NCBI GenBank assembly: GCA_003149065.1
Contig: QGFZ01000001.1
Coordinates: 868,001 to 932,000, forward strand
DNA length: 64,000 bases
Source: Ruminococcaceae bacterium R-25
Lineage (GTDB): Bacteria > Bacillota > Clostridia > Saccharofermentanales > Saccharofermentanaceae
Reading direction: 5' to 3'
Positions 7,640 to 15,956 of this stretch are shown here, piece by piece. The position numbers were made by a program, and so were the translations under genes. The stretch's first letter is position 1. Each line of letters opens with the position of its first letter. The notes below the pieces were generated by a model, which saw nothing but the letters and a program-made list of their open reading frames with translations, was not told the DNA's origin and ran no database searches.

Positions 7640-8200
7640 ATGTTTTGTACAAATTGCGGATCACAATTTGAAGATGGTAATGCTTTCTGCCCTAACTGCG
7701 GAACAAAGGTTGAAACAGTAGCTCAGCCTGTTGTTGAACCTGCTCCTGTAGCAGCTCCCGTTGAAGTAGCACCTGTTGCCGCTGCACCCGTTGCGGCAGC
7801 TCCTGTATATGCTACACCCGTTGAACCTGCTCCTGCACCGGCACCCACTGCAGTACCTGTTGCTCCTGTTGCACCCGTTCAGCCCGTTTATGCAGCTACA
7901 CCTGTTGCTACACCTATCGCAGGCGCTGACAACGAACTTGCTAAGAGTTGCATGATCATGGGCATCGTCGCTGTAGCTTGCTGCATCACATATTACTTCG
8001 CTTTCGTTGGCATCATCTTTGGTGCTATCGGTCTTTCAAAGGCAAAGAAGTTCATGGAAGATGCTGGTCAGCTCTTCGGTAAGGCTAAGGTTGGTAAGTA
8101 CCTCTCATTGGGCGGACTTATCGGCGGCTGCGTACTCACAGGTATCACACTGTTCTACATCCTCATGATGGTTATCGCAGCAATCGGAAGCAACTACTGA
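7640..8200 (+). CDS. zinc-ribbon membrane protein with Pro/Ala/Val-rich linker
   Basis: 186 aa. The start at 7640 follows a GGAGGG ribosome binding site; the reading frame remains open further upstream but would run through the structured motif. Residues 1-26 form a zinc ribbon (CTNCGSQFEDGNAFCPNCG, CxxC-x12-CxxC). Residues ~30-95 are a low-complexity Pro/Ala/Val segment, and the last ~90 residues hold two hydrophobic membrane segments separated by a short basic region (LSKAKKFMEDAG). This layout is common among uncharacterised Firmicutes membrane proteins (DUF4190-like). Function unknown. It is monocistronic and ends at a strong terminator. Confidence 0.85.
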   Translation: MFCTNCGSQFEDGNAFCPNCGTKVETVAQPVVEPAPVAAPVEVAPVAAAPVAAAPVYATPVEPAPAPAPTAVPVAPVAPVQPVYAATPVATPIAGADNELAKSCMIMGIVAVACCITYYFAFVGIIFGAIGLSKAKKFMEDAGQLFGKAKVGKYLSLGGLIGGCVLTGITLFYILMMVIAAIGSNY

Positions 8201-8223
8201 TATTGCTTAAAAGTTAAAAGATT

Positions 8224-8256
8224 AAGGGGTTGTCGTAATGACAACCCCTTTTTTTA
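8224..8256. terminator. bidirectional rho-independent terminator
   Basis: Perfect 11-bp stem AAGGGGTTGTC/GACAACCCCTT with a 5-nt loop, followed by T7 on the plus strand and preceded by A-rich sequence serving the minus strand. It separates the zinc-ribbon gene from the converging polysaccharide supercluster and overlaps the stop of the LicD-like gene. Confidence 0.9.
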
Positions 8257-9153
8257 TTTCGTTGAACCGACCTTAAACTCTGCGCAGCTGTGGATTACCC
8301 TGTCCTCAACCGGCGGAAGCTTCATATAATCCTTATAAAGGTTCGTGAGATAAGGTTCGTAGTTTTCAGGAATCTTAAAGAGTTCACCGTTGAATTCGAT
8401 ATCCATAAGCTTCGTGAAAAGTTCTTTCGGGAAAACTTCGCGGTTATAGCTGTAACCGGAAGGGATGCCGACGATGCCGGTCTCTTTCTTGCATGAATGA
8501 TCGAGAGTCGCACAGATCTTTAAATAGAATCTCATGCCGAAGAATACGTTCAGGATCGCGCCGATCCTTCTTCTCTTAGCGTAGTACTGCTTAACGTCTT
8601 TGTCAGTCTTAGCCTTTTCTAAGATTATCGGTGACGGATATTTATAATCGCCGATAAAGCTCGAAGCATGGAAAGCAAAGTCGTAGAAAGCACCTATGAA
8701 CTTGCGCTTAAACTTAGATGCCGGAAGGTCCTCTATAGGGAAAATGTCGACAAATACTCTTCTGTATTCGGCAGGAAGTCCTGCGTAGACTACTTCCGTG
8801 AAAACCGAATTCTTCAAGTAGATCTTTGGCTTTTTGTTGGTATACTTGCCGTCCAAAGGTTCTACCAGATCGTACTTATCACCCATTTCCTTGATGAATA
8901 CTTCCCTGAATTTCATGTATTCAGAGCGGAGCATCATGAGATCGAGATCATCATCCCACGGAATAAAGCCCTTGTGGCGGATAGCTCCGAGCATCGTTCC
9001 GCCTGCAAGAAGGATATCGATATTATGCTTTTCACAGACCTTTTTAATGTCCATGAGCATGCCAAACAGTGTCTGATGAAGAAGTTCTATCTGCTCGTCA
9101 GAGAAAATAAACTCACTGAAAACCTTTGAATATACGTCCTTCTGCTTTTTCAT
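8254..9153 (-). CDS. LicD family phosphotransferase
   Basis: 299 aa. The LicD/nucleotidyltransferase-fold signature is clear: ILLAGGTMLGAIRHKGFIPWDDDLDLMM at about residues 45-72, with the GG, the W and the Asp cluster that bind metal. LicD proteins transfer a phospho-headgroup (phosphocholine in pneumococcus) from a CDP-activated donor to a sugar of a wall or capsular polymer. Here the cluster encodes phosphonate-type activation enzymes, so the donor could be a CMP-phosphonate rather than CDP-choline; this is inference. It is the last gene of the supercluster, 10 nt after a GT2 gene, and ends in the bidirectional terminator. Confidence 0.88.
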   Translation of the reverse strand: MKKQKDVYSKVFSEFIFSDEQIELLHQTLFGMLMDIKKVCEKHNIDILLAGGTMLGAIRHKGFIPWDDDLDLMMLRSEYMKFREVFIKEMGDKYDLVEPLDGKYTNKKPKIYLKNSVFTEVVYAGLPAEYRRVFVDIFPIEDLPASKFKRKFIGAFYDFAFHASSFIGDYKYPSPIILEKAKTDKDVKQYYAKRRRIGAILNVFFGMRFYLKICATLDHSCKKETGIVGIPSGYSYNREVFPKELFTKLMDIEFNGELFKIPENYEPYLTNLYKDYMKLPPVEDRVIHSCAEFKVGSTK

Positions 9154-9163
9154 CTATATCCCC

Positions 9164-9982
9164 TTATGATTTGCGCAAAAGCGTCTGATATAAAAACTTG
9201 CGGAGCCAGTTAGGTGCAAGAGCGCCGGCACACCTTACGATTGTGCACTTAAAATACTGGCCTTTGGTAATAAACCCTGAATCCTTCATGTACTTGAAGA
9301 GCTCTTTTACTGCTTCGGCATATTTCTTTCCGCCCCTGCGCTTATACATGTCAGCGCCCGCACGCATCCAGAGCAAAGACTCCTTGATGTTATAGCCTCT
9401 GAAGCCGTGCTGAAGAACACGGACCCAAAGATAGTAGTCCTCAAGCTTGAAAGTTATATAGCCGCCGGATTCTTCGATCGCGGTCTTCTTATACATGATG
9501 CAGGGATGGTTAAAAGGACACCTGGTCTTGCAGTATTCGTAGACTTCTTCGGGTTCTTGAGGAAGTTCGCGCCTGGATTCGATAACGTCTTTGGATTCGA
9601 TGAATTCTTCGATGGTGCCTGATACTAAGTCTACGTCATCTCTTGATTCAAATATCTTGAGCTGTCTTTCGCAGCGGTCCGGATAAGAGATATCGTCGGA
9701 ATCCATTCTGGCAACGAGCTCGTTTTTGCACTTCTTGATGCCGATATTAAGAGCATTTGCAAGGCCGCCGTTCTTTTCGAGCCTGATAACATGGAGAACA
9801 TCAGGATGAGCCTTTTCGTTCTCTTCTATGACCTTGTCCAGTTCTTCGTTAAGGGGACCATCGCAAATGAGGATAAAGTCATCTGTGGGAACCGTCTGGT
9901 TCCAGATACTGTCTAATGCTTCGCGGAGAAATTCTGCCTTTTCTTTATGATAAACGCTCATAAGAACAGAATAGTTTTCCAT
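9164..9982 (-). CDS. GT2 glycosyltransferase
   Basis: 272 aa. A typical family 2 GT-A domain: YSVLMSVYHKEKAEFLREALDSI at the N-terminus, the MDSDD metal-binding motif near residue 93, and RCPFNHPC further on, as seen in amylovoran/rhamnosyl-type polysaccharide transferases. No transmembrane domain is evident. The donor and acceptor sugars cannot be read from sequence. It is preceded by a 72-nt gap after the DUF1667 gene and followed after 10 nt by the LicD gene, so it belongs to the distal part of the polysaccharide cluster. Confidence 0.9.
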   Translation of the reverse strand: MENYSVLMSVYHKEKAEFLREALDSIWNQTVPTDDFILICDGPLNEELDKVIEENEKAHPDVLHVIRLEKNGGLANALNIGIKKCKNELVARMDSDDISYPDRCERQLKIFESRDDVDLVSGTIEEFIESKDVIESRRELPQEPEEVYEYCKTRCPFNHPCIMYKKTAIEESGGYITFKLEDYYLWVRVLQHGFRGYNIKESLLWMRAGADMYKRRGGKKYAEAVKELFKYMKDSGFITKGQYFKCTIVRCAGALAPNWLRKFLYQTLLRKS

Positions 9983-10054
9983 TTGAACTGATCCCTCTTT
10001 TACAAATACTCTTAGAGAATAATATCAAATAATCTAATAAAGACAAAATGAGGG

Positions 10055-10435
10055 TCAGACAGATCCTACTGCTTTAGTCGCTACTACAAGAATACCTGTT
10101 CCTGCGCAGTCTTCGATAAGAACATCGCCTATTGCTACGGGAGCTTTGCACGAAGCCTTATTGATCACTTCCATGACCTCGAAAATCTTATCTTTCGGAA
10201 CAGCCTCTTTGGTCTTGCAGGAAACCCTGTCGGAAAGGCCGCCTGTGACCTTGATGGTCGTAGTTACGGTTCTTACCGGAGATTTGACTTCGTTGCAGGC
10301 ATAAAGGAATCCGCGCTTGCAGGTGTTGCCTTCAACGCTTAATATGTCGTCACCTTCCATCGTGACGGTGATGCGGCAGCCCATAGGGCAGTTGATGCAT
10401 GTTAATTCACGTTTTTCCATTTTAGCGCTCCGCAA
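10055..10435 (-). CDS. DUF1667 small Cys-rich protein
   Basis: 126 aa. The N-terminus has TCINCPMGCRI, a C-x2-C-x3-C motif, and a fourth cysteine in NTCKRG. This matches DUF1667, a small family found next to GlpA/GlpB-like oxidoreductases in anaerobes, probably binding an Fe-S cluster or metal. It overlaps the upstream FAD oxidoreductase by 14 nt, and the three genes form a tight triad. By position it may replace GlpC-type electron-transfer subunits; that is inference. Confidence 0.85.
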   Translation of the reverse strand: MRSAKMEKRELTCINCPMGCRITVTMEGDDILSVEGNTCKRGFLYACNEVKSPVRTVTTTIKVTGGLSDRVSCKTKEAVPKDKIFEVMEVINKASCKAPVAIGDVLIEDCAGTGILVVATKAVGSV

Positions 10436-11675
10436 TCTCTATTAAGATCTCAGAAGGTGTATTTGCCAGATCTTCCTTCTTTAAGATCACCTGCTCCATC
10501 TCGCCGGGAGTTATTATCGGCTTTCTTCTGCTGAGCTTTGTCTCGCCGTCGAAAAGCACCTTTATGTAAGAATCCTTGTAAACGTTACCAGATCTGAACC
10601 TGATAACGAGATCGTCTGAAAGCTCATTTACTCTTACAAAGCTTGGAACCGTATATCTTACGCCGTTTCCGTTCCTGATCTTTATGACAGGACCTTCAGC
10701 GGTAGCCTTGTTCTTTACGAATCTTGCAGCGCTTCTACCTGCTCTGCCTGATTCTTCGGAAACATAGTCAACAAGGTCATGAACATGTAAAACGTTGCCG
10801 CAGGCAAAGACGCCCGGGATCGAAGTCTCAAAAGATTCATTAACAACGGGGCCGTTTGTAGAAGGATTGATCTCGACGCCTGCTGATCTCGAAAGCTCGT
10901 TCTCAGGAATTAGACCGCATGAAAGAAGCAGCGTATCGCAAGCTATCTCCTGCTCTGTGCCGGGGATGGGCTTTGAACGTTCATCAACTTCAGCGATCAC
11001 AACAGAAGTGACTCTCTCCTTACCCTTGATATCAATTACTGTATGAGATAACAACAGCGGGATATTGAAATCATCCAGGCACTGGACGATATTACGCTTT
11101 AATCCGCCTGAATAAGGCATAAGCTCGCAGACGCATTTTACCTTGGCGCCTTCCAAAGTCATGCGGCGCGCCATAATAAGACCGATGTCTCCTGAACCTA
11201 ATATCACTACTTCCCTGCCGGGCATATAGCCTTCGATATTTACAAGTCGCTGAGCCGTACCCGCAGTGAAAACACCGGCAGGACGAAGACCCGGTATATT
11301 AAGAGCTCCGCGGGGTCTTTCGCGGCACCCCATGCAGAGGACTACCGCACCGCAATTGACTTTAAATACGCCTTCTTTGGAGTTTATCGCAGTCACGGAA
11401 CCTGAAGAAACATCAAGCACCATGGTTCCTAACATATAGCGGATGCCAAGTCCGTCTAACTGTTCTTCAAACCTTGCGGCATACTCAGGGCCAGTAAGCT
11501 CCTCGTTAAATGTATGAAGGCCGAAGCCGTTATGGATGCACTGGTTTAAGATACCGCCGAGTTCGTTATCACGCTCAAGGATCAGGATATCTAATGACTT
11601 ATCTTCTTTTGCAGCAGATATCGCAGCTGCAAGACCGGCAGGACCGCCGCCGACAATTACTATATCAGCCTTCAT
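10422..11675 (-). CDS. FAD/NAD(P)-dependent oxidoreductase of the GlpA-associated type
   Basis: 417 aa. Two dinucleotide-binding sites: DIVIVGGGPAGLAAAISA at the N-terminus for FAD and VVILGSGDIGLIMARR near residue 155 for NAD(P). A later FACGNVLHVHDLVDYVSEESGRAG motif is typical of the pyridine nucleotide-disulfide oxidoreductase fold. Members next to GlpA and DUF1667 are taken to pass electrons from glycerol-3-phosphate oxidation to NAD or another carrier. The gene overlaps both neighbours (11 and 14 nt). It is unusual to find this module inside a polysaccharide cluster. Confidence 0.85.
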   Translation of the reverse strand: MKADIVIVGGGPAGLAAAISAAKEDKSLDILILERDNELGGILNQCIHNGFGLHTFNEELTGPEYAARFEEQLDGLGIRYMLGTMVLDVSSGSVTAINSKEGVFKVNCGAVVLCMGCRERPRGALNIPGLRPAGVFTAGTAQRLVNIEGYMPGREVVILGSGDIGLIMARRMTLEGAKVKCVCELMPYSGGLKRNIVQCLDDFNIPLLLSHTVIDIKGKERVTSVVIAEVDERSKPIPGTEQEIACDTLLLSCGLIPENELSRSAGVEINPSTNGPVVNESFETSIPGVFACGNVLHVHDLVDYVSEESGRAGRSAARFVKNKATAEGPVIKIRNGNGVRYTVPSFVRVNELSDDLVIRFRSGNVYKDSYIKVLFDGETKLSRRKPIITPGEMEQVILKKEDLANTPSEILIEIAER

Positions 11676-13110
11676 TTTTGGTCCTCCCTAAGATTATCTT
11701 TGATCCGCCGCCGCTCTTTGTAACCTTATCAAGAGGCATATTAAGTTCACGGCTCAGGATATCCATTACCCTAGGCGAACAGAAACCTCCCTGGCATCTG
11801 CCCATTCCAGCTCTGGTCCTTCTCTTTACTCCGTCTAAAGACTTAGCACCCAAAGGCCTTCTGATCGCGTCAATGATCTCGCCTTCAGTTATGGTCTCAC
11901 AGCGGCAGATAATGCGCCCGTATTCGGGATGTTCTTTGATCAGAGCCGCGCGCTCTTCTTCGCTTAATTCAAAAGGCTTAACGACATCTTTGCAGATACC
12001 GTTCCAGAATTTCTTAAACTTCAGAGAGAGACTTTCAGCTATCTTTAATGCCATATATTCGCCGATTGCAGGGCAAGCAGTAAGACCGGGCGATTCTATG
12101 CCGACGCAGTCGAAGAAACCTTTACACCCTTCTGCTTCTTCCAAAATGAATTCGCCGCCGTCTTCGTGAGCTCTTAAACCTGAAAAGCCCGTAATTACCT
12201 GCTTTAGAGGCAGTCCCTTAACATTCTTTATTGCGCCTTCCTGAACTTTGGAAAGACCGTCAGCTGTTACTGGAGCTTCATCGCGGCTCTCGATATCAAC
12301 GGCAGTAGGTCCTACAAGCGTATTGCCGTGAACAGTAGGAGTTACGAGGATTCCCTTACCCATAGCCGTCGGCTGAGGGAAGATAACATGCTTAACAAAA
12401 CCGTCCAAAGAACGGTCGAGCAGCATATAGTCGCCTCTTCTGGGAGTTATGTGGAATTTCTTATCAGATACCATGTTGTGGATCTCATCAGCATGAGTGC
12501 CGGCGCAGTTGATAACTGCCTGACATTCAAATGAACCTGAAGAAGTCTCAACGATCCACTCATCACCTAATTTACTTACATCAGTTACTTCGCAGTTAAA
12601 CTTAAAGTCAACGCCATTCTGGGAAGCGCATTCAGCCAAAGCGATATTGAGCCTGAAAGGACAGATAATGCCTGCAGTAGGAGCATAAAGCGCACAGACA
12701 ACATCATCGGAAATGTTCGGTTCGATCTCACGGATCTCATCTTTTTCCAATATCTTCATATCAGGAACACCGTTTGCGATGCCCCTCGCGCAAAGTTCGC
12801 TAATTCCTTTTCGGTTAGCTTCGTCTGTGCAGACAACGAGAGAACCTATACGTTTGAACGGGATGTCCAGTTCCTCGCAAAGAGAAGTCATGAGCATGTT
12901 TCCGCGGATATTCATTCTCGCTTTGAGAGAACCGGTCTTGGCGTCGTAACCAGCGTGGACTATGCCGCTGTTGGCTTTGGAAGTGCCTGTGCAGACATCC
13001 TCATCTTTTTCGAGCACCAGACAGGAACATTCGTAACGCGAGAGCTCTCTTGCGATAGCACATCCGGTAACACCGGAACCGATGATGATTATGTCATATG
13101 AGCTTTTCAC
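11665..13110 (-). CDS. GlpA-like FAD glycerol-3-phosphate dehydrogenase with C-terminal [2Fe-2S] Bfd domain
   Basis: 481 aa. An N-terminal FAD-binding DAO domain (DIIIIGSGVTGCAIARELSRY) is followed by substrate-domain motifs such as SGIVHAGYDA. The C-terminal ~80 residues are a BFD-like [2Fe-2S] domain: ICRCETITEGEI...GMGRCQGGFCSPRV with four cysteines. This is the anaerobic GlpA architecture, oxidising sn-glycerol-3-phosphate to dihydroxyacetone phosphate. L-2-hydroxyglutarate oxidase-like substrates are an alternative for this family. It lies 20 nt downstream of the second initiating sugar transferase gene and heads the triad. A link to glycerol-phosphate decoration of the polymer is only a guess. 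Confidence 0.85.
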   Translation of the reverse strand: MKSSYDIIIIGSGVTGCAIARELSRYECSCLVLEKDEDVCTGTSKANSGIVHAGYDAKTGSLKARMNIRGNMLMTSLCEELDIPFKRIGSLVVCTDEANRKGISELCARGIANGVPDMKILEKDEIREIEPNISDDVVCALYAPTAGIICPFRLNIALAECASQNGVDFKFNCEVTDVSKLGDEWIVETSSGSFECQAVINCAGTHADEIHNMVSDKKFHITPRRGDYMLLDRSLDGFVKHVIFPQPTAMGKGILVTPTVHGNTLVGPTAVDIESRDEAPVTADGLSKVQEGAIKNVKGLPLKQVITGFSGLRAHEDGGEFILEEAEGCKGFFDCVGIESPGLTACPAIGEYMALKIAESLSLKFKKFWNGICKDVVKPFELSEEERAALIKEHPEYGRIICRCETITEGEIIDAIRRPLGAKSLDGVKRRTRAGMGRCQGGFCSPRVMDILSRELNMPLDKVTKSGGGSKIILGRTKNEG

Positions 13111-13130
13111 GGCAAGTCACCTCACCTTGA

Positions 13131-14558
13131 TTACTTACAGTCTGCGTCGTGCATCTCCTTGGCACGCTCGCTGTCAAAACCCTCTGTGCTTTCTTTCTGG
13201 AATAAGATCTTAATTGTCTCGAAAATTATCTGGAAATCCAATAAAACGCTGTAGTTTGCGATATATGTAAGGTCGAGCTTCAGCTTATCGAGAGCTGAAG
13301 TATTGTACTTGCCATATACCTGGGCATAGCCTGTAAGTCCGCCCTTTACCTTTTCCCTGAACTTGAATTCGGGAATATCGTTGGTGTACTTGATAACGTG
13401 CTCGAATCTCTCGGGTCTCGGGCCGACGATGCTCATGTCGCCTGCGAAAATATTGAAGAGCTGGGGAAGCTCATCTACTCTGCATGCTCTGATGATGTTG
13501 CCGACCTTAGTGATTCTGTCATCCTTTTCGCCTGCAGGGTGCGGACGGCCGTCCTTTTCGGCATCGACGATCATGGAGCGGAACTTCAGGATCATGAAGT
13601 GCTTGCCGTTCTTGGTTACACGCTCCTGCTTAAAGAAAACAGGACCGTGGTCTTCGATCTTTATCGCAAGAGCAGTAATGATGAAAACCGGGCTTAAAAC
13701 GATGAGAGCAAGGCCAGAAAGAACAATATCCATAGCTCTCTTAATAAATCTCTGGCCGAAGCTCATGCCGAAGTTGCGGCTCAGATAAAGCGGAGTATCG
13801 ATAACGTTGATACTGTCAGAGCACTTAAGGATGATATCTGCGAGCTTGGGAACCACATAGGTTCTGACATCTTTATCAAAGCAGAGCTTGATGATCTTGT
13901 TTTCTGCCTGTGCAGGAACGTCGTTGATAAGAACGCTGGAGCTCTCATTTATAACTTTCTCGAGATCGACACCGGGATCGTCAAACTTAACTCTCTTTAC
14001 GACCTGATACTTATGAGGAAGGCATGCGAGCTTATCCTCAATGTTATTCGGATGGTCGCCGTAAATAAGAGTGATCTTCAAAGGCGGTATGATCTTCCTG
14101 TAGAGGAAGTTCATTATGATGACAAGTACAGACAAAACGACAGACTGGGCGATCGCAAGGAGCAGATATCTCCATGCAAAATCAGGGATAAATCTGAAGT
14201 TGTTCTGGATCGTAGCAGATACCAATACCTCAGCAAGATCAGTTACAAAGAGCGCCATGGTAACGCTTACAGCCTGCTTTGCGATTCTCTCGACGCCGAT
14301 ACTGAATGCATGGAAGAACCTGCCGAAGATAATAAACATCATGATGTAGATGACAGTTGACATCGTGATGTTACCCAAACCAAGCAAGTAATGGGTACGG
14401 TTTTCAACATTCCGGATAAAGTCGATCCAGACCCAGAGGAAACTTCCTGCAGCAAGCGCCGTTAGAATGACCGCGCAAATTCCGCGGTATATATATCTGC
14501 CGCCCTGACTGTTCGCCTTGGCCTTATTAGCTGATACGTTGTTATTATCTTTACCCAT
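13131..14558 (-). CDS. polyprenyl-phosphate sugar-1-phosphate transferase (second initiating enzyme)
   Basis: 475 aa from the ATG at 14558, chosen because GGAG lies 6 nt upstream of it; an upstream in-frame ATG gives a poorer site. About four to five membrane segments lie in residues 20-160, then a CoA-binding-like domain, then a catalytic bacterial sugar transferase domain: FIKRAMDIVLSGLALIVLSPV, KFRSM, CRVDELPQLFNIFAGDMSIVGPRPE and GLTGYAQVYG. It starts repeat-unit assembly by placing a sugar-1-phosphate on undecaprenyl phosphate. A different enzyme of the same family is encoded at 39292-40734, so the supercluster has two initiators. Confidence 0.92.
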   Translation of the reverse strand: MGKDNNNVSANKAKANSQGGRYIYRGICAVILTALAAGSFLWVWIDFIRNVENRTHYLLGLGNITMSTVIYIMMFIIFGRFFHAFSIGVERIAKQAVSVTMALFVTDLAEVLVSATIQNNFRFIPDFAWRYLLLAIAQSVVLSVLVIIMNFLYRKIIPPLKITLIYGDHPNNIEDKLACLPHKYQVVKRVKFDDPGVDLEKVINESSSVLINDVPAQAENKIIKLCFDKDVRTYVVPKLADIILKCSDSINVIDTPLYLSRNFGMSFGQRFIKRAMDIVLSGLALIVLSPVFIITALAIKIEDHGPVFFKQERVTKNGKHFMILKFRSMIVDAEKDGRPHPAGEKDDRITKVGNIIRACRVDELPQLFNIFAGDMSIVGPRPERFEHVIKYTNDIPEFKFREKVKGGLTGYAQVYGKYNTSALDKLKLDLTYIANYSVLLDFQIIFETIKILFQKESTEGFDSERAKEMHDADCK

Positions 14559-14657
14559 CAGATCTCCATAAAATAAACACAAATAACAACGCTATTATAC
14601 ACTAAAACCTTTTAACTCAAGCCTTGCAATAAGTTCAAAGTATAGGCAGTTTGGATC

Positions 14658-15953
14658 TTAAATCTCGTCAATTAAGGTAATGATCTCCTTAATGGACATA
14701 AGTCTGTCGTCTACTTCCTTTGCTCTGTGATACTTAAGGATATCCTCAGCAGTCTTCTGCATTGCAGGGAAAGCTGATCTTGTGAGCTGGTTTGCATAGA
14801 TAACGATATTTACGCCGTGAGCTGCGAGCTCCTCTTCCGTGATCGTATTAAAAGAAGAAGGAACAACAACGATAGGTGTTTCCTTGTCGAACTCTCTGAA
14901 CTTGTCGCAGAATTCAAGTATCTCTGCAGGGTCCTTCTTGCGGCTGTGGATCATGATGCCGTCAGCGCCTGCAGCAACAAAGGCCTTGGCTCTGGCAAGA
15001 GCATCTTCCATTCCCTGCTCTAAGATAAGGCTCTCGATACGGGCGATGATCATGAAATCATCTGTGAGCTGAGCACGCTTTCCTGCAGCAATCTTTGCAC
15101 TCATCTCTTCGATCGTAGCCTGAGTCTGCTTAACCTCGGTTCCGAAAAGGGAATTCTTCTTTAAGCCCTTCTTATCTTCGATGATTACGGCTGAAACGCC
15201 CATTCTCTCGAGTGATCTAACTGTGTATACGAAGTGTTCCGTAAGTCCGCCTGTATCGCCGTCGAAGATGATCGGCTTTGTCGTAACTTCCATGATATCG
15301 TCGATCGTTCTAAATCTAGATGTCATGTCGACGAGCTCGATATCGGGCTTACCCTTAGCTGTCGAATCGCAGAGAGATGAGATCCACATTGCATCGAACT
15401 GCTCGAGCTTTCCGTCGTGCTCAACAACAGTCTTTTCGACGATAAGACCTGTAAGACCGCTGTGTGCCTCCATCGTCTTTACGATAGGAGTCATCTTGAT
15501 AAGCTGTCTTAAACGCTTTCTTCTGTATTCAGGCATAGCGAGCTTTTCACGGAGCTGCATGTCGATCTTCTTTACCTGTTCGTTGTATGTGTAAGGAACG
15601 TCGATAAGTTCGCCGCCGTATTCCTTGAGAAGTGAATCAACGTGGTCGCGGATAGCCTTTTCGGGACCGTTCTTCCAGTTATCGCCGTGGATGACGTAAT
15701 CAGGCTTGATCTGGGAGATTACGTCGTTATACATGAAATCGTTCTGGATAACGACTTCATCAACACCTTCAAGTTCCTGATAGAGCTTTATCCTCTCCTC
15801 AAGAGAGATCGTGGGAAATCTGTTGTACTTGATCAAAGCTTCGTCAGTAAGCGCGCCGACTACAACTCTGCCGTGCTCTTTAGCCTTTTCGATGATGTTC
15901 AAATGTCCAGCGTGGATAACGTCGGTGCAAAAACAGGTATAAACAGTCTTCAT
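14658..15953 (-). CDS. pepM: phosphoenolpyruvate mutase with N-terminal TagD-like cytidylyltransferase domain
   Basis: 431 aa. Residues 1-~135 are a TagD/RfaE-type nucleotidyltransferase domain with the HAGH motif at 14-17 and HGDNW near 89. Residues ~150-431 are a PEP mutase/isocitrate lyase domain: DGDTGG at 231-236 and EDKKGLKKNS at 259-268, which matches the EDK-x3-K-x-NS signature that marks true PEP mutases. The enzyme converts PEP to phosphonopyruvate, the entry to nearly all natural C-P compounds. The same fusion is known for capsule-linked AepX-type proteins such as that of Bacteroides fragilis. The next gene, 3 nt upstream, is a PhnW-like transaminase. What the TagD domain activates is unknown. 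Confidence 0.93.
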   Translation of the reverse strand: MKTVYTCFCTDVIHAGHLNIIEKAKEHGRVVVGALTDEALIKYNRFPTISLEERIKLYQELEGVDEVVIQNDFMYNDVISQIKPDYVIHGDNWKNGPEKAIRDHVDSLLKEYGGELIDVPYTYNEQVKKIDMQLREKLAMPEYRRKRLRQLIKMTPIVKTMEAHSGLTGLIVEKTVVEHDGKLEQFDAMWISSLCDSTAKGKPDIELVDMTSRFRTIDDIMEVTTKPIIFDGDTGGLTEHFVYTVRSLERMGVSAVIIEDKKGLKKNSLFGTEVKQTQATIEEMSAKIAAGKRAQLTDDFMIIARIESLILEQGMEDALARAKAFVAAGADGIMIHSRKKDPAEILEFCDKFREFDKETPIVVVPSSFNTITEEELAAHGVNIVIYANQLTRSAFPAMQKTAEDILKYHRAKEVDDRLMSIKEIITLIDEI

Positions 15954-15956
15954 AAA

